A stretch of 64,000 nucleotides of DNA from an uncultured Sutterella sp. (GTDB lineage Bacteria; Pseudomonadota; Gammaproteobacteria; Burkholderiales; Burkholderiaceae_F): the NCBI GenBank assembly GCA_905212345.1, contig CAJMEC010000004.1:12943-76942 (forward strand), written 5' to 3'. Below are positions 1 to 9,975 of the stretch, piece by piece (the first letter of the stretch is position 1; each line of letters begins with the position of its first letter). The notes beneath the pieces were generated by a model. The model did not search any database, had not been told where the DNA came from, and saw nothing but the letters and a program-made list of their open reading frames with translations. The position numbers and the translations under genes were made by a program.

Positions 1-1
1 T

Positions 2-217
2 TTGATTCCTAAAGACAATGTGAAGGATCTTCAAGAGATCCCGGACAATGTCAAGAACGGTTTGGAAATTATTCCAGTGAAATGGATTGATGAGATTTTA
101 CCGATTGCCTTGGTGAAAAATCCGATGAAACGTTTCGATGAATTAACGAGAGAAGTGAAAACAGATGTCATTAAACATTCTGTTTTAGGAAGCCAAACGG
201 GATCCGCCGCTTCATAA
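2..217 (+). CDS. lon: Lon protease, C-terminal end (5' truncated by window edge)
   Basis: This is the last 71 residues of the ATP-dependent serine protease Lon, which degrades misfolded and regulatory proteins in the cytoplasm. The reading frame is open from base 2, and the segment IPKDNVKDLQEIPDNVK followed by IIPVKWIDE is the typical end of the Lon S16 proteolytic domain. The catalytic Ser/Lys dyad lies upstream, outside the window. The gene ends at a TAA followed by a hairpin terminator. In many betaproteobacteria lon is followed by hupB and ppiD; here two tRNA genes and ppiD follow, with no hupB between. The family call is firm despite the short piece. Confidence 0.9.
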   Translation: MIPKDNVKDLQEIPDNVKNGLEIIPVKWIDEILPIALVKNPMKRFDELTREVKTDVIKHSVLGSQTGSAAS

Positions 218-246
218 AAGTTCTGGTATCTTGTTTGGGTGATACG

Positions 247-285
247 CAAAAGGAGTTCAAATTGGGCTCCTTTTGTGATTTTTGG
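247..285 (+). terminator. Rho-independent terminator after lon
   Basis: The arms CAAAAGGAG and CTCCTTTTG form a 9-bp stem with an 11-base loop, followed by a T-rich stretch (GATTTTTGG). It lies 30 bases after the lon stop and before the tRNA promoter. Confidence 0.75.
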
Positions 286-317
286 TCTGTGTATGCGAAA
301 AAAGTTTGTTTTCCCCC

Positions 318-346
318 TTGAATTCAGGACTTTTGTAGTGTAATAT
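318..346 (+). promoter_or_regulatory. Sigma70-type promoter of the tRNA-Val/tRNA-Asp unit
   Basis: A -35 box TTGAAT (318-323) is separated by exactly 17 bases from a -10 box TAATAT (341-346). Transcription would start near 353, about 17 bases before the first tRNA. The spacing and location make this one of the clearer promoters in the window. Confidence 0.7.
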
Positions 347-369
347 GCGGACTTCTGTTTGAGAGTTGT

Positions 370-445
370 GGGTGCTTAGCTCAGCTGGTAGAGCGGCGCC
401 CTTACAAGGCGTAGGTCAGGAGTTCGAACCTCTTAGCACCCACCA
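370..445 (+). tRNA. tRNA-Val (anticodon TAC)
   Basis: A complete cloverleaf can be drawn. The acceptor stem GGGTGCT pairs with AGCACCC, the D arm is GCTC/GAGC, and the anticodon stem is GCGCC/GGCGT with loop CTTACAA. The T arm carries GTTCGAA. The anticodon TAC at 403-405 reads valine codons. The CCA end is encoded (443-445). It is co-transcribed with the tRNA-Asp gene 25 bases downstream. Confidence 0.96.
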
Positions 446-470
446 CAACGTCAAACGATTGTAGGTCGAC

Positions 471-547
471 GGAGTGGTAGTTCAGTTGGTTAGAATATCG
501 GCCTGTCACGCCGAGGGTCGCGGGTTCGAGTCCCGTCCACTCCGCCA
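471..547 (+). tRNA. tRNA-Asp (anticodon GTC)
   Basis: Acceptor stem GGAGTGG pairs with CCACTCC, the anticodon stem is TCGGC/GCCGA with loop CTGTCAC, and the T loop is TTCGAGT. The anticodon GTC at 505-507 reads aspartate codons and the CCA end is encoded. It follows tRNA-Val in the same orientation with no terminator between, so the two are probably processed from one transcript. Confidence 0.96.
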
Positions 548-699
548 GTCATCTTTTTCTTTCCTTCTACTTATTTCCTACAGTTTTTCGTAAACTTTTG
601 TTCTTTCTTCAAGCGGTTACGCCTTGTAATTGCTAGAATTAACGCATTTTGCGATTCTGTGATCGCATTTCGATTTTTATTTCATTTAGGGATTGAGAA

Positions 700-2604
700 A
701 TGCTTCAGGCTTTTCGTACACACAAGCGATGGATGATGTTTATCGCTATGATTTTCATTATTCCTTCGTTCGTTGTCACGGGTATTTATAGTTATAACCG
801 TATGTCAGATTCTGAAAACGATTTAGCGACCGTCGGTGATACTTCTATCACAATGATGGATTTTGATAACGCTAAACGTCAGTATTTGGATAATTTCCGT
901 CGCCAAATGGGGCAAAGTTTTAAGCCCAATATGCTTGATACGGCTGAGGCACGTGCCTCTATCTTGGCTGCTTTAATTAGTGATCGAGCGATCTCTCTTG
1001 AAATTGCCAGTGAATATATGAATGTAGGCGAAGCCGACGCCATTAATTTGGTTAAACAGGCTCCCGCCTTCCAGCGCGACGGTAAATTCTCCACCGAAGC
1101 CTACCAGCAATTCTTAAACAGCATGGGTAAGTCGGATGAGCAGTTCGTGCTTGAGCTTCGTCGCGACCTCACCCGTCAAATGCTCTTGTCTGCCGTTTCC
1201 CAGACAACTCAGGCAAGCAACACGGTTGCTCAACGCATTCATGATCTTTTGACTGAAGAACGAACCATTCGTACTTTTGAAATTAAACCGTCAGCATTTT
1301 TAAAGACTGTTTCTGTCACCGATGCTGAAGCGCAGAGCTACTATGATCAGAATAAGTCACTCTTTGCTGTTCCTGAAAGTGTGGATATTGAATACGTTGT
1401 CTTGTCGCCGGAGAGCTATAAAAACATTCAAGCTAGTGAAGACGACATCAAAACGTTCTATGAACAAAATCTTCAACGCTTCTCGACCCCTGAAGAGCGC
1501 CGAGCCAGCCATATCTTAATCGCTGTTAATGGTGAAAAAAGTGACGCTGACGCCAAAAAAGAAGCTGATGAAATTTACAAGCAATTGCAAGCGGATCCTT
1601 CCAAGTTCGCTCAGCTTGCCAAGTCCAAGTCGGCTGATCCCGGCAGTGCTCGCCAAGGCGGAGATTTAGGCTTTTTCCAAAAAGGCATGATGGTCCCCGA
1701 ATTTGATAATGCTGTCTTTAGCGGAAAGAAGGGGGATTTGGTTGCTCCTGTTAAGACCCAATTTGGCTATCACATCATCAAGATTGTTGATGTAAAGCCC
1801 GCTCAAGCGAAGCCTTTGAAAGAAGTTTGCGCTGAAATTGAAGCACTCTATCAGCAACAGGCTGCCATTCGCGCCTTTGCGGAAGACGCTGAAAATTTCT
1901 CCAATATGGTTTATGAACAAAGTGAATCGCTTCAACCAGTCGCAGAGCGTTTTGGTTTAAAGATTCAAACGGTTAAAAACGTTACTCGAGATTTTGAAGA
2001 CCAACTCATCAATCCGAATGTCATCGAAGCCCTTTACGGTTTTGACGTGTTGGAAGATAAACGCAATTCAAATGCTATTGAAGTGGCTTCCAATACCTTG
2101 TTGTCTGCACGCGTGACGGCGCATCACAAGCCGACTGTGAAGACTTTCGATGAAGTGAAGGGTGACATTGTTACCACTTTGAAGAATCATAAAGCGACGC
2201 AAGCCGCTCGTGCACAAGGATCGGCTGATATCGCTAAGCTTTTGGATAAAAAGCCCGCCAGCGCTAAGTTTGGCGACAAGACGGTTATCTCTCGTGAGCG
2301 TCCGGGTGCCTTCGCTTATGAAGTAGTGACCGCGGCTTTGCGTCCTCAAGCTGATAAGCTTCCGACCTATACCGGTGTTCAAACACAAGACGGTTCTTAC
2401 TTCGTCATTGAAGTCCAAAGCTCTAAGAAGATTGAGGCTTCTCCTGAACAGTTGGCAATGCGTAAGGCTGAATTGGCTCAACTTTACAGCAACCCTGAGC
2501 AGGCTGCCTTCATTAGTGGCTTAGAAACCAAGTTTGGTACTCAAATTCTTAAGGATGAATATAAGCCCGGTTATCAACCTACGGAAGACGACGTCACTCC
2601 GTAA
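700..2604 (+). CDS. ppiD: Periplasmic folding chaperone / peptidyl-prolyl isomerase D
   Basis: PpiD is an inner-membrane-anchored chaperone that meets proteins leaving the Sec translocon on the periplasmic side. The 634-residue length is usual. A single N-terminal membrane anchor (about residues 12-33, MMFIAMIFIIPSFVVTGIYS) follows the basic MLQAFRTHKRW. A SurA-like helical domain follows, then a parvulin domain at about 268-362 (RRASHILIAV, KSADPGSARQGGDLGFF, FGYHIIKI), and a long C-terminal chaperone region. Position after lon matches the conserved lon-ppiD order. The start is the ATG preceded by GGGATTGAGA. The parvulin core looks intact, although in many PpiD proteins this domain has little isomerase activity. 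Confidence 0.93.
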   Translation: MLQAFRTHKRWMMFIAMIFIIPSFVVTGIYSYNRMSDSENDLATVGDTSITMMDFDNAKRQYLDNFRRQMGQSFKPNMLDTAEARASILAALISDRAISLEIASEYMNVGEADAINLVKQAPAFQRDGKFSTEAYQQFLNSMGKSDEQFVLELRRDLTRQMLLSAVSQTTQASNTVAQRIHDLLTEERTIRTFEIKPSAFLKTVSVTDAEAQSYYDQNKSLFAVPESVDIEYVVLSPESYKNIQASEDDIKTFYEQNLQRFSTPEERRASHILIAVNGEKSDADAKKEADEIYKQLQADPSKFAQLAKSKSADPGSARQGGDLGFFQKGMMVPEFDNAVFSGKKGDLVAPVKTQFGYHIIKIVDVKPAQAKPLKEVCAEIEALYQQQAAIRAFAEDAENFSNMVYEQSESLQPVAERFGLKIQTVKNVTRDFEDQLINPNVIEALYGFDVLEDKRNSNAIEVASNTLLSARVTAHHKPTVKTFDEVKGDIVTTLKNHKATQAARAQGSADIAKLLDKKPASAKFGDKTVISRERPGAFAYEVVTAALRPQADKLPTYTGVQTQDGSYFVIEVQSSKKIEASPEQLAMRKAELAQLYSNPEQAAFISGLETKFGTQILKDEYKPGYQPTEDDVTP

Positions 2605-2613
2605 TCTTTAATT

Positions 2614-2641
2614 GGTAGTCTGCCTTAAACGGCAGGCTACC
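2614..2641 (+). terminator. Hairpin immediately after ppiD
   Basis: GGTAGTCTGCC (2614-2624) and GGCAGGCTACC (2631-2641) form an 11-position stem with one G-T wobble. No U-tract follows, so it may be a processing or 3'-end-stabilising hairpin rather than the terminator itself. Confidence 0.45.
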
Positions 2642-2699
2642 AAATACATCGAATTGACTTCTGAAAACACTGTTTTTGAAGTTTATCTGAATTGACATC

Positions 2700-2738
2700 A
2701 ACTCTCGTCTTGACATGCGAGAGTTATTTTTTTATTTA
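2700..2738 (+). terminator. Rho-independent terminator downstream of ppiD
   Basis: AACTCTCG (2700-2707) pairs with CGAGAGTT (2718-2725), followed by ATTTTTTTATTT. This is a classic stem plus U-tract about 95 bases after the ppiD stop, and it faces the convergent acetyltransferase gene. Confidence 0.8.
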
Positions 2739-2810
2739 AGCTTCTCAGAGAGTGTTTTTTACGGTTGATGTATTACACACCGTTGCCACAACACTTTTCG
2801 TTCTCGCCAA

Positions 2811-3353
2811 TCATTCAAAAAAAACTTTGGGGTAAACAACGTTACCTTTAATATCATCCAGACGATTGGGACGTAACGGCAGGGCTAGACAACAGTTCAG
2901 ATGATCGGGAAAAGGCATCATAATGCCAAAATCTGAGGCTGGTTTATAACCAAAGCGACTGTAATAGCCTGGGTGTCCTAAAACGACGACGCCTTTGTAA
3001 TTCAAACGAGTTGCCTCTCGGTGAGCAGCCAGAACAAGAGCGCTACCAACACCTTGGTTTTGCCATGATGGTAAAACAGATAGCGGTGCCAGAGCTAAGA
3101 GTGTGTCTGTTCGCTCTTTCGAAACGATTTCTACCTCCGATAAAAGAACGTGACCGACAATGTTGCCATTTACGGATTCAGCGACTAAAGAAAGTTCAGG
3201 GATAAATTGTGGAAGATTCCTTAATTTATTCACTAATTGATGTTCATTCTGTGAGCTTTCTTTAACATTAGCAAACGCTTCTTGGATGACTTGCTGTGTG
3301 TTGAAAATGTCTGATAACGTTTCTTGTCGTATAAAAAATGTTTCGTTATTCAA
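2811..3353 (-). CDS. GNAT-family N-acetyltransferase (YhbS-like)
   Basis: A predicted acetyl-CoA-dependent N-acyltransferase of 180 residues. The GNAT core is visible: a beta-4 strand LLALAPLSVLPSWQNQGVG with the pyrophosphate-binding Q-x-x-G-V-G-S-A loop near residue 100, then the helix ALVLAAHREA and the strand GVVVLGHPGYYSRFGYKPA. These segments are typical of the YhbS subgroup. The substrate is unknown. The start is a TTG at 3351-3353, chosen because AAAGGA sits seven bases upstream and no in-frame ATG lies near. It is apparently transcribed alone between two terminators. Confidence 0.8.
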   Translation of the reverse strand: MNNETFFIRQETLSDIFNTQQVIQEAFANVKESSQNEHQLVNKLRNLPQFIPELSLVAESVNGNIVGHVLLSEVEIVSKERTDTLLALAPLSVLPSWQNQGVGSALVLAAHREATRLNYKGVVVLGHPGYYSRFGYKPASDFGIMMPFPDHLNCCLALPLRPNRLDDIKGNVVYPKVFFE

Positions 3354-3430
3354 TGAGTTATCCTTTGAAAAGAAAATAAATCGAATTTTTTTGAAAAGCG
3401 TTTTAAGTCAATAAAAGCGCTCCAATGTAA

Positions 3431-3468
3431 AGCGGTTCCCAATTTTGAACTAAAAATTGGGAACCGCT
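3431..3468 (-). terminator. Long perfect hairpin between nnr and the acetyltransferase gene
   Basis: AGCGGTTCCCAATTTT and AAAATTGGGAACCGCT form a perfect 16-bp stem with a 6-base loop GAACTA. It starts 12 bases past the nnr stop on the minus strand, so termination of nnr is the likeliest role, although the U-tract is weak (CTTTACATTGG). Confidence 0.6.
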
Positions 3469-3480
3469 GTTATTTACGTG

Positions 3481-5046
3481 TTATTGATAGGATTCTTCTG
3501 AACCCATTGTCCGTGCAATAGCTTCACCCGGACCATCTTCATCCAAGATGAACTCGCTTTCGTCATAGGGGTCAACCAAATCATCAGGATTGCCGCCCCA
3601 GCGCAGAATTTCAAGAGCTCGCGCGGCGCGATCACAAATATCCATGGCGACAATACCGGTATTTCTGGCTCGAACAGATTCTCCATGTAACCAAACGGCG
3701 CCTAAAGTGGCACTGACTAAGTCAAACTTCTGAGCAAAGAAAGAACCGATCATGCCGGCCAATACATCACCGGAACCGGCCGTGGCAAGACAAGCGTTGC
3801 CGGTCGGGTTGATCCAGGAGCGGGAACTTCTGAGTGTTACCACTGTACCGGTTCCCTTCAGAACGGTAATGGCTCCGGTTTGTAACGATAATTCACGGGC
3901 GCTTGTCACGCGATCGGCTTGAATGCTCTTAACGTCACGATGCAGCATTCGAGCCGCTTCACCCGGGTGAGGTGTAATGACAGTGTGAGCCTTGCGAGCA
4001 AGTACTTCGTCCTCAAGCGACTGATCTTGAGAGATCATCGTAAGAGCATCGGCGTCAATGATCAACGGAACATTGGAGCGAACAGCGGCGATCAAACGAT
4101 CCTTAGCTTTTTGACTGAATCCCATTCCACAGCCGATAACGATTGCATCGGCATTTGAAAAATCGACGGGTTCATCGGTGATCATTAATTCCGGTTGCAT
4201 CGGATCATAAAGCGGTGCGTTCGGTGCCATTAATTCGACAGTTACACTGCCTGCGCCAAGCTTTAAGGCCGATCGAGCGGCTAAAAGCGCAGCGCCGACT
4301 TTGCCCTTGTCACCGCCGATTACCACACAGTGACCGTACATCCCCTTGTGAGAGTGATATTTACGTAACTCCAGAATGTGTTTGAAGTCGTCCGTGTCAA
4401 TCAGACTTAAAGAAGAAAGGGGAACGGATACGTCCAATTCGGACAAAGTGACCATGCCGCTTGCATCTTTGCCATCATTCATAAAGCAGCCCGCTTTGGC
4501 ACTGATCAGATTAAGGGTCATATCGGCTACACACCCTTTGATGCCTCCGACCCAATTTCCTTTTTCGGCATCAATTCCTGTCGGAACGTCAATGGCCATA
4601 TGAAGCGCTTGTCTTTCATTAAACCAAAGCGCAGCATCGATATAGTCACCTGAAATTGCTTTGGTGATGCCGACACCCAGCATGGCGTCGACTACGACGT
4701 CAGCCTTTGGAGCCATATAAGGATCATCAATGACTTCTCCGCCTTTTTCTACCCAATGGTTATAGGCGCGTAAGGCATCTTGAGTTTTCGGTTTCTTGCC
4801 GCCGACAGCGACGCAAACGACATGATGGCCGCGGCTTTTTAAATGCACTGCTGCTGTGTAGCCGTCACCGCCGTTATTGCCTTGACCGCAAAGAATAACA
4901 ATGGTGCTTGCCGCATCACATTGATCATCAATCCAGTTGGCCGACACAAATCCGGCGCGATCCATCAATGTGCCTTCAGGCAGCACATGACTTAAACGGG
5001 TTTCCAATTCACCCAATTCTTCCAAATTTAAAAGCGTGGTCGACAT
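3481..5046 (-). CDS. nnr: Bifunctional NAD(P)H-hydrate epimerase / ADP-dependent hydrate dehydratase
   Basis: This enzyme repairs damaged NADH and NADPH: the N-terminal half epimerises R and S hydrates and the C-terminal half dehydrates the S form using ADP. The 521-residue protein has both halves. The YjeF-N epimerase domain (about 1-215) carries CGQGNNGGDGY, DAMLGVGI and DVPTGIDAEKG. The ribokinase-like NnrD domain (about 220-500) carries VIGGDKGKVGAA, TPHPGEAARML and ATAGSGDVLAGMIG, the last being the nucleotide-binding anion hole. The start ATG has AAGGAG 10 bases upstream. The acidic C-terminal tail (SEFILDEDGPGE) is an extension of unknown role. Confidence 0.93.
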   Translation of the reverse strand: MSTTLLNLEELGELETRLSHVLPEGTLMDRAGFVSANWIDDQCDAASTIVILCGQGNNGGDGYTAAVHLKSRGHHVVCVAVGGKKPKTQDALRAYNHWVEKGGEVIDDPYMAPKADVVVDAMLGVGITKAISGDYIDAALWFNERQALHMAIDVPTGIDAEKGNWVGGIKGCVADMTLNLISAKAGCFMNDGKDASGMVTLSELDVSVPLSSLSLIDTDDFKHILELRKYHSHKGMYGHCVVIGGDKGKVGAALLAARSALKLGAGSVTVELMAPNAPLYDPMQPELMITDEPVDFSNADAIVIGCGMGFSQKAKDRLIAAVRSNVPLIIDADALTMISQDQSLEDEVLARKAHTVITPHPGEAARMLHRDVKSIQADRVTSARELSLQTGAITVLKGTGTVVTLRSSRSWINPTGNACLATAGSGDVLAGMIGSFFAQKFDLVSATLGAVWLHGESVRARNTGIVAMDICDRAARALEILRWGGNPDDLVDPYDESEFILDEDGPGEAIARTMGSEESYQ

Positions 5047-5290
5047 TGTCTGAGCCGCTCCTTATTTTCCACCAAATAAACGCTGACATTTTAATCAATA
5101 GAGGGGAAAATTTTCGAAGGTCAACTGTGTTGTTTAAAAGCAATTTAACAATTAGCTTTCAGTAAAGTTAAAAAAGTCCAGTGAAATGCTCGGTATGACT
5201 TAATTTAATTGCCTTGATTCTTATAATGATTCGATTAAGTATTTTTTCCTTTTCTTCATTAAGAAGACTTTTCAGGGGATTTTATTTGCC

Positions 5291-8200
5291 ATGTCTAACA
5301 CCGCATCGATGTTTACTTTGATGGCCAGCAGTGCGCTGTCTGAATTTCGTGCCGCACGACTTCTGAAACGCATTCGTGAAGTCGCTCCGGCTGCTCAAGG
5401 TGTGTCAGCCCGTTTTGTGCACTTTGTGCATGCCCAAAAAGCATTAACAGAAGATGAAAGCGCCCGTTTACAGGCGCTTTTGCATTATGGGTTTGATAGC
5501 GAGGATGTCAAAGCGGATGCGACCTTCATGGTTATCCCACGCTTGGGTACGATCAGTCCCTGGGCCAGTAAAGCGACAGATATCGCTCACAACTGCGGTT
5601 TGGACGTCATTGTGCGAATTGAACGAGGTACGCTCTATAACATTGACTTCAACGGTCAAATTCCAAATGAGTCCGTATTGACTCAAGTCGCCGGTGTCTT
5701 ACACGACCGCATGACCGAAAGTGTGGTTCAGGCCGATTTTGACGCTTCCAAGCTCTTTTTGGAATTACCCGGTAAACCGATGGTTACGGTTGACCTGTTA
5801 AAAGAAGGCAGACAGGCCTTAGCCGATGCGAACCTTTCCATGGGTTTGGCGATGAGCGAGGATGAAATTGATTATCTGACTGAAGCTTTTACGAAAGCAA
5901 AGCGCAATCCCACGGATGTGGAATTGATGATGTTTGCTCAGGCTAATTCAGAACACTGCCGCCATAAGATCTTCAATGCGAAGTGGACGATCGACGGAAA
6001 GGATCAAGACACCACTTTGTTTGGCATGATTCGTGAAACCCACAAGGCACATCCCCAAGGAACCATTGTGGCGTATTCTGATAACGCCGCAATTTTTGAA
6101 GGCACCAAAGTGCCGCGTCTTTATCCGAGAACACCTGAAGGTGAAGCTTTCGGTCGTGTTTTTACGGAAGAAGAGGAACTTACCCATACAGTCTTTAAGG
6201 TTGAAACCCATAACCACCCAACAGCTATTTCTCCGTTCCCGGGTGCCTCTACCGGTTCCGGCGGTGAAATCCGCGATGAAGGTGCAACCGGACGCGGCGC
6301 CCGCCCCAAAGCCGGCCTTTGTGGATTTACCGTTTCTTCTTTGCAGTTGCCAGAAGCTCCGCAAGATTGGGAAAACGACAAGGATGTGACCAATGCCGCT
6401 GATCATACGGACAAAAAATACGGCAAACCGGGTCGTATCGCCAGTCCTTTGTCGATTATGATCGATGGGCCGTTGGGTGGTGCAGCTTTTAATAACGAAT
6501 TCGGTCGCCCGAATGTTTTGGGTTACTTCCGTGTTTTTGAAAATAACACGGGCGGAACACGCTACGGTTACCACAAGCCCATTATGTTGGCCGGCGGTAT
6601 TGGCAACATCCGTAATGACCAAACACATAAGACCGGTTTGCCTCCGGGAACGCTTTTGATCAGTCTTGGCGGCCCCGGCATGCGAATTGGTTTGGGCGGT
6701 GGCGCCGCTAGTTCCATGACCACAGGTTCGAACTCGGAAGCCTTGGATTTCGATAGCGTTCAGCGCGGCAACCCTGAAATGGAACGTCGTGCTCAAGAAG
6801 TCATTGATCGTTGTTGGGCGAGCGGTGATAAGAACCCGATTTTGGCCATCCACGATGTCGGCGCAGGCGGCCTTTCCAATGCCATGCCTGAATTAGCAGA
6901 TTTGTCCGGTCACGGCGCCAAACTTGACTTGACCAAAGTGCCGGTCGAGGAAAGCGGTATGAGCCCGCTTGAAATTTGGTGTAACGAAAGTCAGGAACGC
7001 TATTCCATTGCGATTGCTCCTGAATCGCTTGAAGTCTTTGATCAGATTTGTAAGCGTGAACGTTGCCCGTATGCGGTATTGGGTGCCATCAGTGAAGACA
7101 ATACCCTGGTTGTCGTCCGTGGGGAAAAACAGAGCCCGGCAGTCGATATGCCTATGGAAGTGCTTTTAGGCAAGGCTCCCCGGATGCATCGCACGGTTGA
7201 GCACGTTGAACAGCATTTGCCTGAGTTTGAAGCTAAAGGCATTGATTTGGCAAACGCCGTAAAAGACGTTTTACGTCATCCGACAGTTGGCAGCAAGAAT
7301 TTCCTGATCACCATTGGTGACCGCACGGTTGGCGGTCTTGTCCACCGTGACCAAATGGTCGGACCTTGGCAAGTTCCGGTAGCTGATGCGGCCGTCACGA
7401 ACATCAGTTTTGTCGGTCATCGTGGCGAAGCGATGAGTATGGGTGAAAGAACTCCGTTGGCGATTGCCGATGCCGCGGCAGCCAGCCGTATGGCTATCGG
7501 TGAAGCGGTCACCAACATTACCAGTGCTGACATTGAATTGGGATTGGTGAAGCTTTCGGCTAACTGGATGGCAGCCTGTGGCACAAAGGGCGAAGATGCC
7601 AAGCTCTTTGATGCTGTTCGTGCAGCCAGTGTCGTTTGCCAAGAAATGGGATTGGCTATTCCTGTGGGCAAAGACAGCCTTTCCATGAAGACGACATGGG
7701 ACGATGATGGTGAGAAGAAGACGGTTACTTCACCGGTTTCTTTAATTGTCTCAGCGGCTGCGCCTGTTCGTGATGTTCGCTTGAGTTTGACGCCACAGCT
7801 TCGTACCGATATTGGCTCTGTTTTAGTGGCCATTGATTTGGGCGGCGGCAAGAATCGCATGGCCGGTTCCATTTTGTCTCAAGTAACACAACAATTCGGT
7901 TCGCAGACACCTGATTTAGATGATCCGAAGAAGCTGCAGGCCTTTGTGAAATTGGTTCGTAAGTTAACGCTGGCCGGTTGCGTGTTGGCTTATCACGACC
8001 GTGCAGACGGAGGTTTGCTTGCTACGGTTGCTGAGATGATGTTTGCCGGTCATACAGGGGTTCGCCTTGATCTGACTTCAATGACGAAGACTCATGGGGT
8101 TGAAGACGTGATCCCGGCGCTCTTTAATGAAGAATTGGGCGCGGTGCTTCAGATTCGCGCTGATCGTATCGAAGAAGTTCATGCAGCGGTTAAAGAAGCG

Positions 8201-9238
8201 GGTTTGGCTGACTGCACTCATTTCGTCGGTGAAGTGACGCAAGACGATGCCTTGCAAATTCATGCACACGGACAAAAACTTTATGAAGAGTCACGCGGCC
8301 AATTGCAAAAAGCATGGACCGAAGTGTCGTGGCAGATTGCTCGCATGCGTGATAATCCTGCCTGCGCAGATCAGGAATACGCTCGCTGCACAATGGAAGA
8401 TGATACGGGACTTTTTGTCCGCACAACCTTTGATACCGAAGAGGATATTGCGGCACCGTTTATTGCTTCCGGTGCTCGTCCGCGTATCGCCATTTTGCGT
8501 GAGCAGGGGGTTAACAGTCAGACCGAAATGGCTGCCGCATTTACAAGAGCCGGCTTTGAAGCGATTGATGTTCATATGACAGATCTTTTGTCCGGCAGAA
8601 GCGATCTTAAGGATTTTGCTGGTTTGGCTGCTTGCGGTGGGTTCTCCTACGGTGACGTTTTAGGTGCCGGTGGCGGTTGGGCAACAACCATTTTGCGTAA
8701 TCCCAAGATGGTTGAAATGTTCTCAGCGTTCTTTAACCGTCCTGATACATTTGCCTTAGGTATTTGTAACGGTTGCCAGATGATGAGTCATCTGCGTAAC
8801 ATTATCCCTGGCGCAAGCCATTGGCCGCAGTTTGTTCGCAATGTCAGTGAGCAATTTGAGGCGAGATTAGTTGAGGTTGAAGTCATGAAGAGCCCGTCTA
8901 TTTTCTTTGACGGTATGGCGGGCAGCATGATGCCGATCGTTAATTCTCACGGAGAAGGTCACGTTCAATGGTTGTCGGCAGAAGATGCTAAATTGGCTAC
9001 TTTGGCCGCTCGTTACGTGGATCCGGCCGGTCGTCCGACAGAGCTCTACCCGTTTAATCCGAACGGTTCACCCGACGGCATTACCGGTGTTACGACTCCC
9101 GACGGACGCTTTACGATCATGATGCCGCACCCTGAACGTACGCATCGTACAGTTCAAATGAGTTGGGCTCCTGATACGTTAGGTGAATTCAGTCCGTGGA
9201 TGAGAATGTTCAGAAACGCGAGAAAGTTTGTCGGTTAA
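5291..9238 (+). CDS. purL: Phosphoribosylformylglycinamidine synthase (single-chain, large form)
   Basis: PurL converts FGAR, glutamine and ATP to FGAM, the fourth step of purine synthesis, in the cytoplasm. At 1315 residues it is the long proteobacterial form with all domains in one chain. There is an N-terminal PurS-like region, then two AIR-synthase-type repeats ([12 protein letters not shown] and [18 protein letters not shown] near 220-320; [10 protein letters not shown] and HDRADGGLL in the second). A C-terminal class I glutamine amidotransferase domain carries the nucleophile in [12 protein letters not shown] and the catalytic His in [11 protein letters not shown] -10-like TATAAT lies at 5222-5227; no convincing -35 box was seen. 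The gene is monocistronic, ending at a strong terminator. Confidence 0.97.
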   Translation: MSNTASMFTLMASSALSEFRAARLLKRIREVAPAAQGVSARFVHFVHAQKALTEDESARLQALLHYGFDSEDVKADATFMVIPRLGTISPWASKATDIAHNCGLDVIVRIERGTLYNIDFNGQIPNESVLTQVAGVLHDRMTESVVQADFDASKLFLELPGKPMVTVDLLKEGRQALADANLSMGLAMSEDEIDYLTEAFTKAKRNPTDVELMMFAQANSEHCRHKIFNAKWTIDGKDQDTTLFGMIRETHKAHPQGTIVAYSDNAAIFEGTKVPRLYPRTPEGEAFGRVFTEEEELTHTVFKVETHNHPTAISPFPGASTGSGGEIRDEGATGRGARPKAGLCGFTVSSLQLPEAPQDWENDKDVTNAADHTDKKYGKPGRIASPLSIMIDGPLGGAAFNNEFGRPNVLGYFRVFENNTGGTRYGYHKPIMLAGGIGNIRNDQTHKTGLPPGTLLISLGGPGMRIGLGGGAASSMTTGSNSEALDFDSVQRGNPEMERRAQEVIDRCWASGDKNPILAIHDVGAGGLSNAMPELADLSGHGAKLDLTKVPVEESGMSPLEIWCNESQERYSIAIAPESLEVFDQICKRERCPYAVLGAISEDNTLVVVRGEKQSPAVDMPMEVLLGKAPRMHRTVEHVEQHLPEFEAKGIDLANAVKDVLRHPTVGSKNFLITIGDRTVGGLVHRDQMVGPWQVPVADAAVTNISFVGHRGEAMSMGERTPLAIADAAAASRMAIGEAVTNITSADIELGLVKLSANWMAACGTKGEDAKLFDAVRAASVVCQEMGLAIPVGKDSLSMKTTWDDDGEKKTVTSPVSLIVSAAAPVRDVRLSLTPQLRTDIGSVLVAIDLGGGKNRMAGSILSQVTQQFGSQTPDLDDPKKLQAFVKLVRKLTLAGCVLAYHDRADGGLLATVAEMMFAGHTGVRLDLTSMTKTHGVEDVIPALFNEELGAVLQIRADRIEEVHAAVKEAGLADCTHFVGEVTQDDALQIHAHGQKLYEESRGQLQKAWTEVSWQIARMRDNPACADQEYARCTMEDDTGLFVRTTFDTEEDIAAPFIASGARPRIAILREQGVNSQTEMAAAFTRAGFEAIDVHMTDLLSGRSDLKDFAGLAACGGFSYGDVLGAGGGWATTILRNPKMVEMFSAFFNRPDTFALGICNGCQMMSHLRNIIPGASHWPQFVRNVSEQFEARLVEVEVMKSPSIFFDGMAGSMMPIVNSHGEGHVQWLSAEDAKLATLAARYVDPAGRPTELYPFNPNGSPDGITGVTTPDGRFTIMMPHPERTHRTVQMSWAPDTLGEFSPWMRMFRNARKFVG

Positions 9239-9270
9239 GTTCCGGTAACTTTTAAGGTTCTCGTATGATC

Positions 9271-9305
9271 AAGCCTCCGCAACCTCATGGAAACGGAGGC
9301 TTTGT
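9271..9305 (+). terminator. Terminator after purL
   Basis: AAGCCTCCG (9271-9279) and CGGAGGCTT (9294-9302) form a 9-bp stem, followed by TGTCATTT. It ends only about a dozen bases before the next gene, whose ribosome-binding region therefore sits inside or right after it. Confidence 0.7.
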
Positions 9306-9316
9306 CATTTGAATGA

Positions 9317-9961
9317 GTGAAAATGCCATTTGATTTGTGGTTGAGTTTTACAATTGCCGCTGCTGTGTTAGCGGTGGCTCCTGGTCCGGATAATTTGTTT
9401 GTTTTGCTTCAATCGGCCATGTATGGAGCGCGCGCCGGTGTTTTTGTCACACTGGGGCTTTGTGTAGGGGTATTTATTCAGACTTTATTAGCTGCCTTCG
9501 GTGTCGCAGCTGTCGTGGCCGCTTCGCCCACGCTTTTAATGATTATCCAGTTCGCAGGCGCCGCTTATCTGCTCTATCTTGCTTGGGGAGCCTGGAACGC
9601 ACCGGTCGGTGATAAAAGTGGGGAGTCATCTAAAAAATATCCTCGTCTGACTAATTTTCAGCTCTGGCGTCGTGGCATTTTGATGAATATCACCAATCCA
9701 AAGGTGCTGATTTTTTTCTTGGCTTTTTTCCCACAATTTATCATTAAAGGATCAACTGAATCTCAAGTCATGGTTCAGATGCTGATTATGGGAATAACTT
9801 TTTTAGTTTGCACTTTAGTTGTGTTTGGCGCTATTGCCTGGTGCGCCGGAACTTTAGCTGATCGTTTGCGCAGTCCTAAAGTTCAGACTATTCTTAACAA
9901 GGTCAGTGCGGTTATTTTTACTGTCTTGGCTATTTCTACACTTCTTTGGAAAGCTAATTAG
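9317..9961 (+). CDS. LysE/RhtB-family amino-acid exporter
   Basis: A predicted inner-membrane exporter of amino acids or related small molecules, 214 residues with about six hydrophobic segments. The N-terminal motif AVAPGPDNLFVLLQSAMYGARAGV is the LysE/RhtB signature, and MNITNPKVLIFFLAFFPQF near the middle is the second conserved block. The substrate cannot be told from sequence. The start is uncertain: GTG at 9317 or ATG at 9323, neither with a good Shine-Dalgarno sequence. It is 14 bases upstream of an MFS gene and probably forms an operon with it. A second LysE-family gene lies at 51.1 kb. Confidence 0.85.
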   Translation: MKMPFDLWLSFTIAAAVLAVAPGPDNLFVLLQSAMYGARAGVFVTLGLCVGVFIQTLLAAFGVAAVVAASPTLLMIIQFAGAAYLLYLAWGAWNAPVGDKSGESSKKYPRLTNFQLWRRGILMNITNPKVLIFFLAFFPQFIIKGSTESQVMVQMLIMGITFLVCTLVVFGAIAWCAGTLADRLRSPKVQTILNKVSAVIFTVLAISTLLWKAN

Positions 9962-9975
9962 GAAAGGTAAGACCT

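Noticed and set aside
2068..2481. 137-codon minus-strand frame within ppiD
   Set aside because: Antisense shadow of ppiD with no family resemblance and no ribosome-binding site.
5948..6853. 301-codon open frame on the minus strand inside purL
   Set aside because: It is antisense to a highly conserved purL region, has no plausible domains and arises from codon bias of the real gene.
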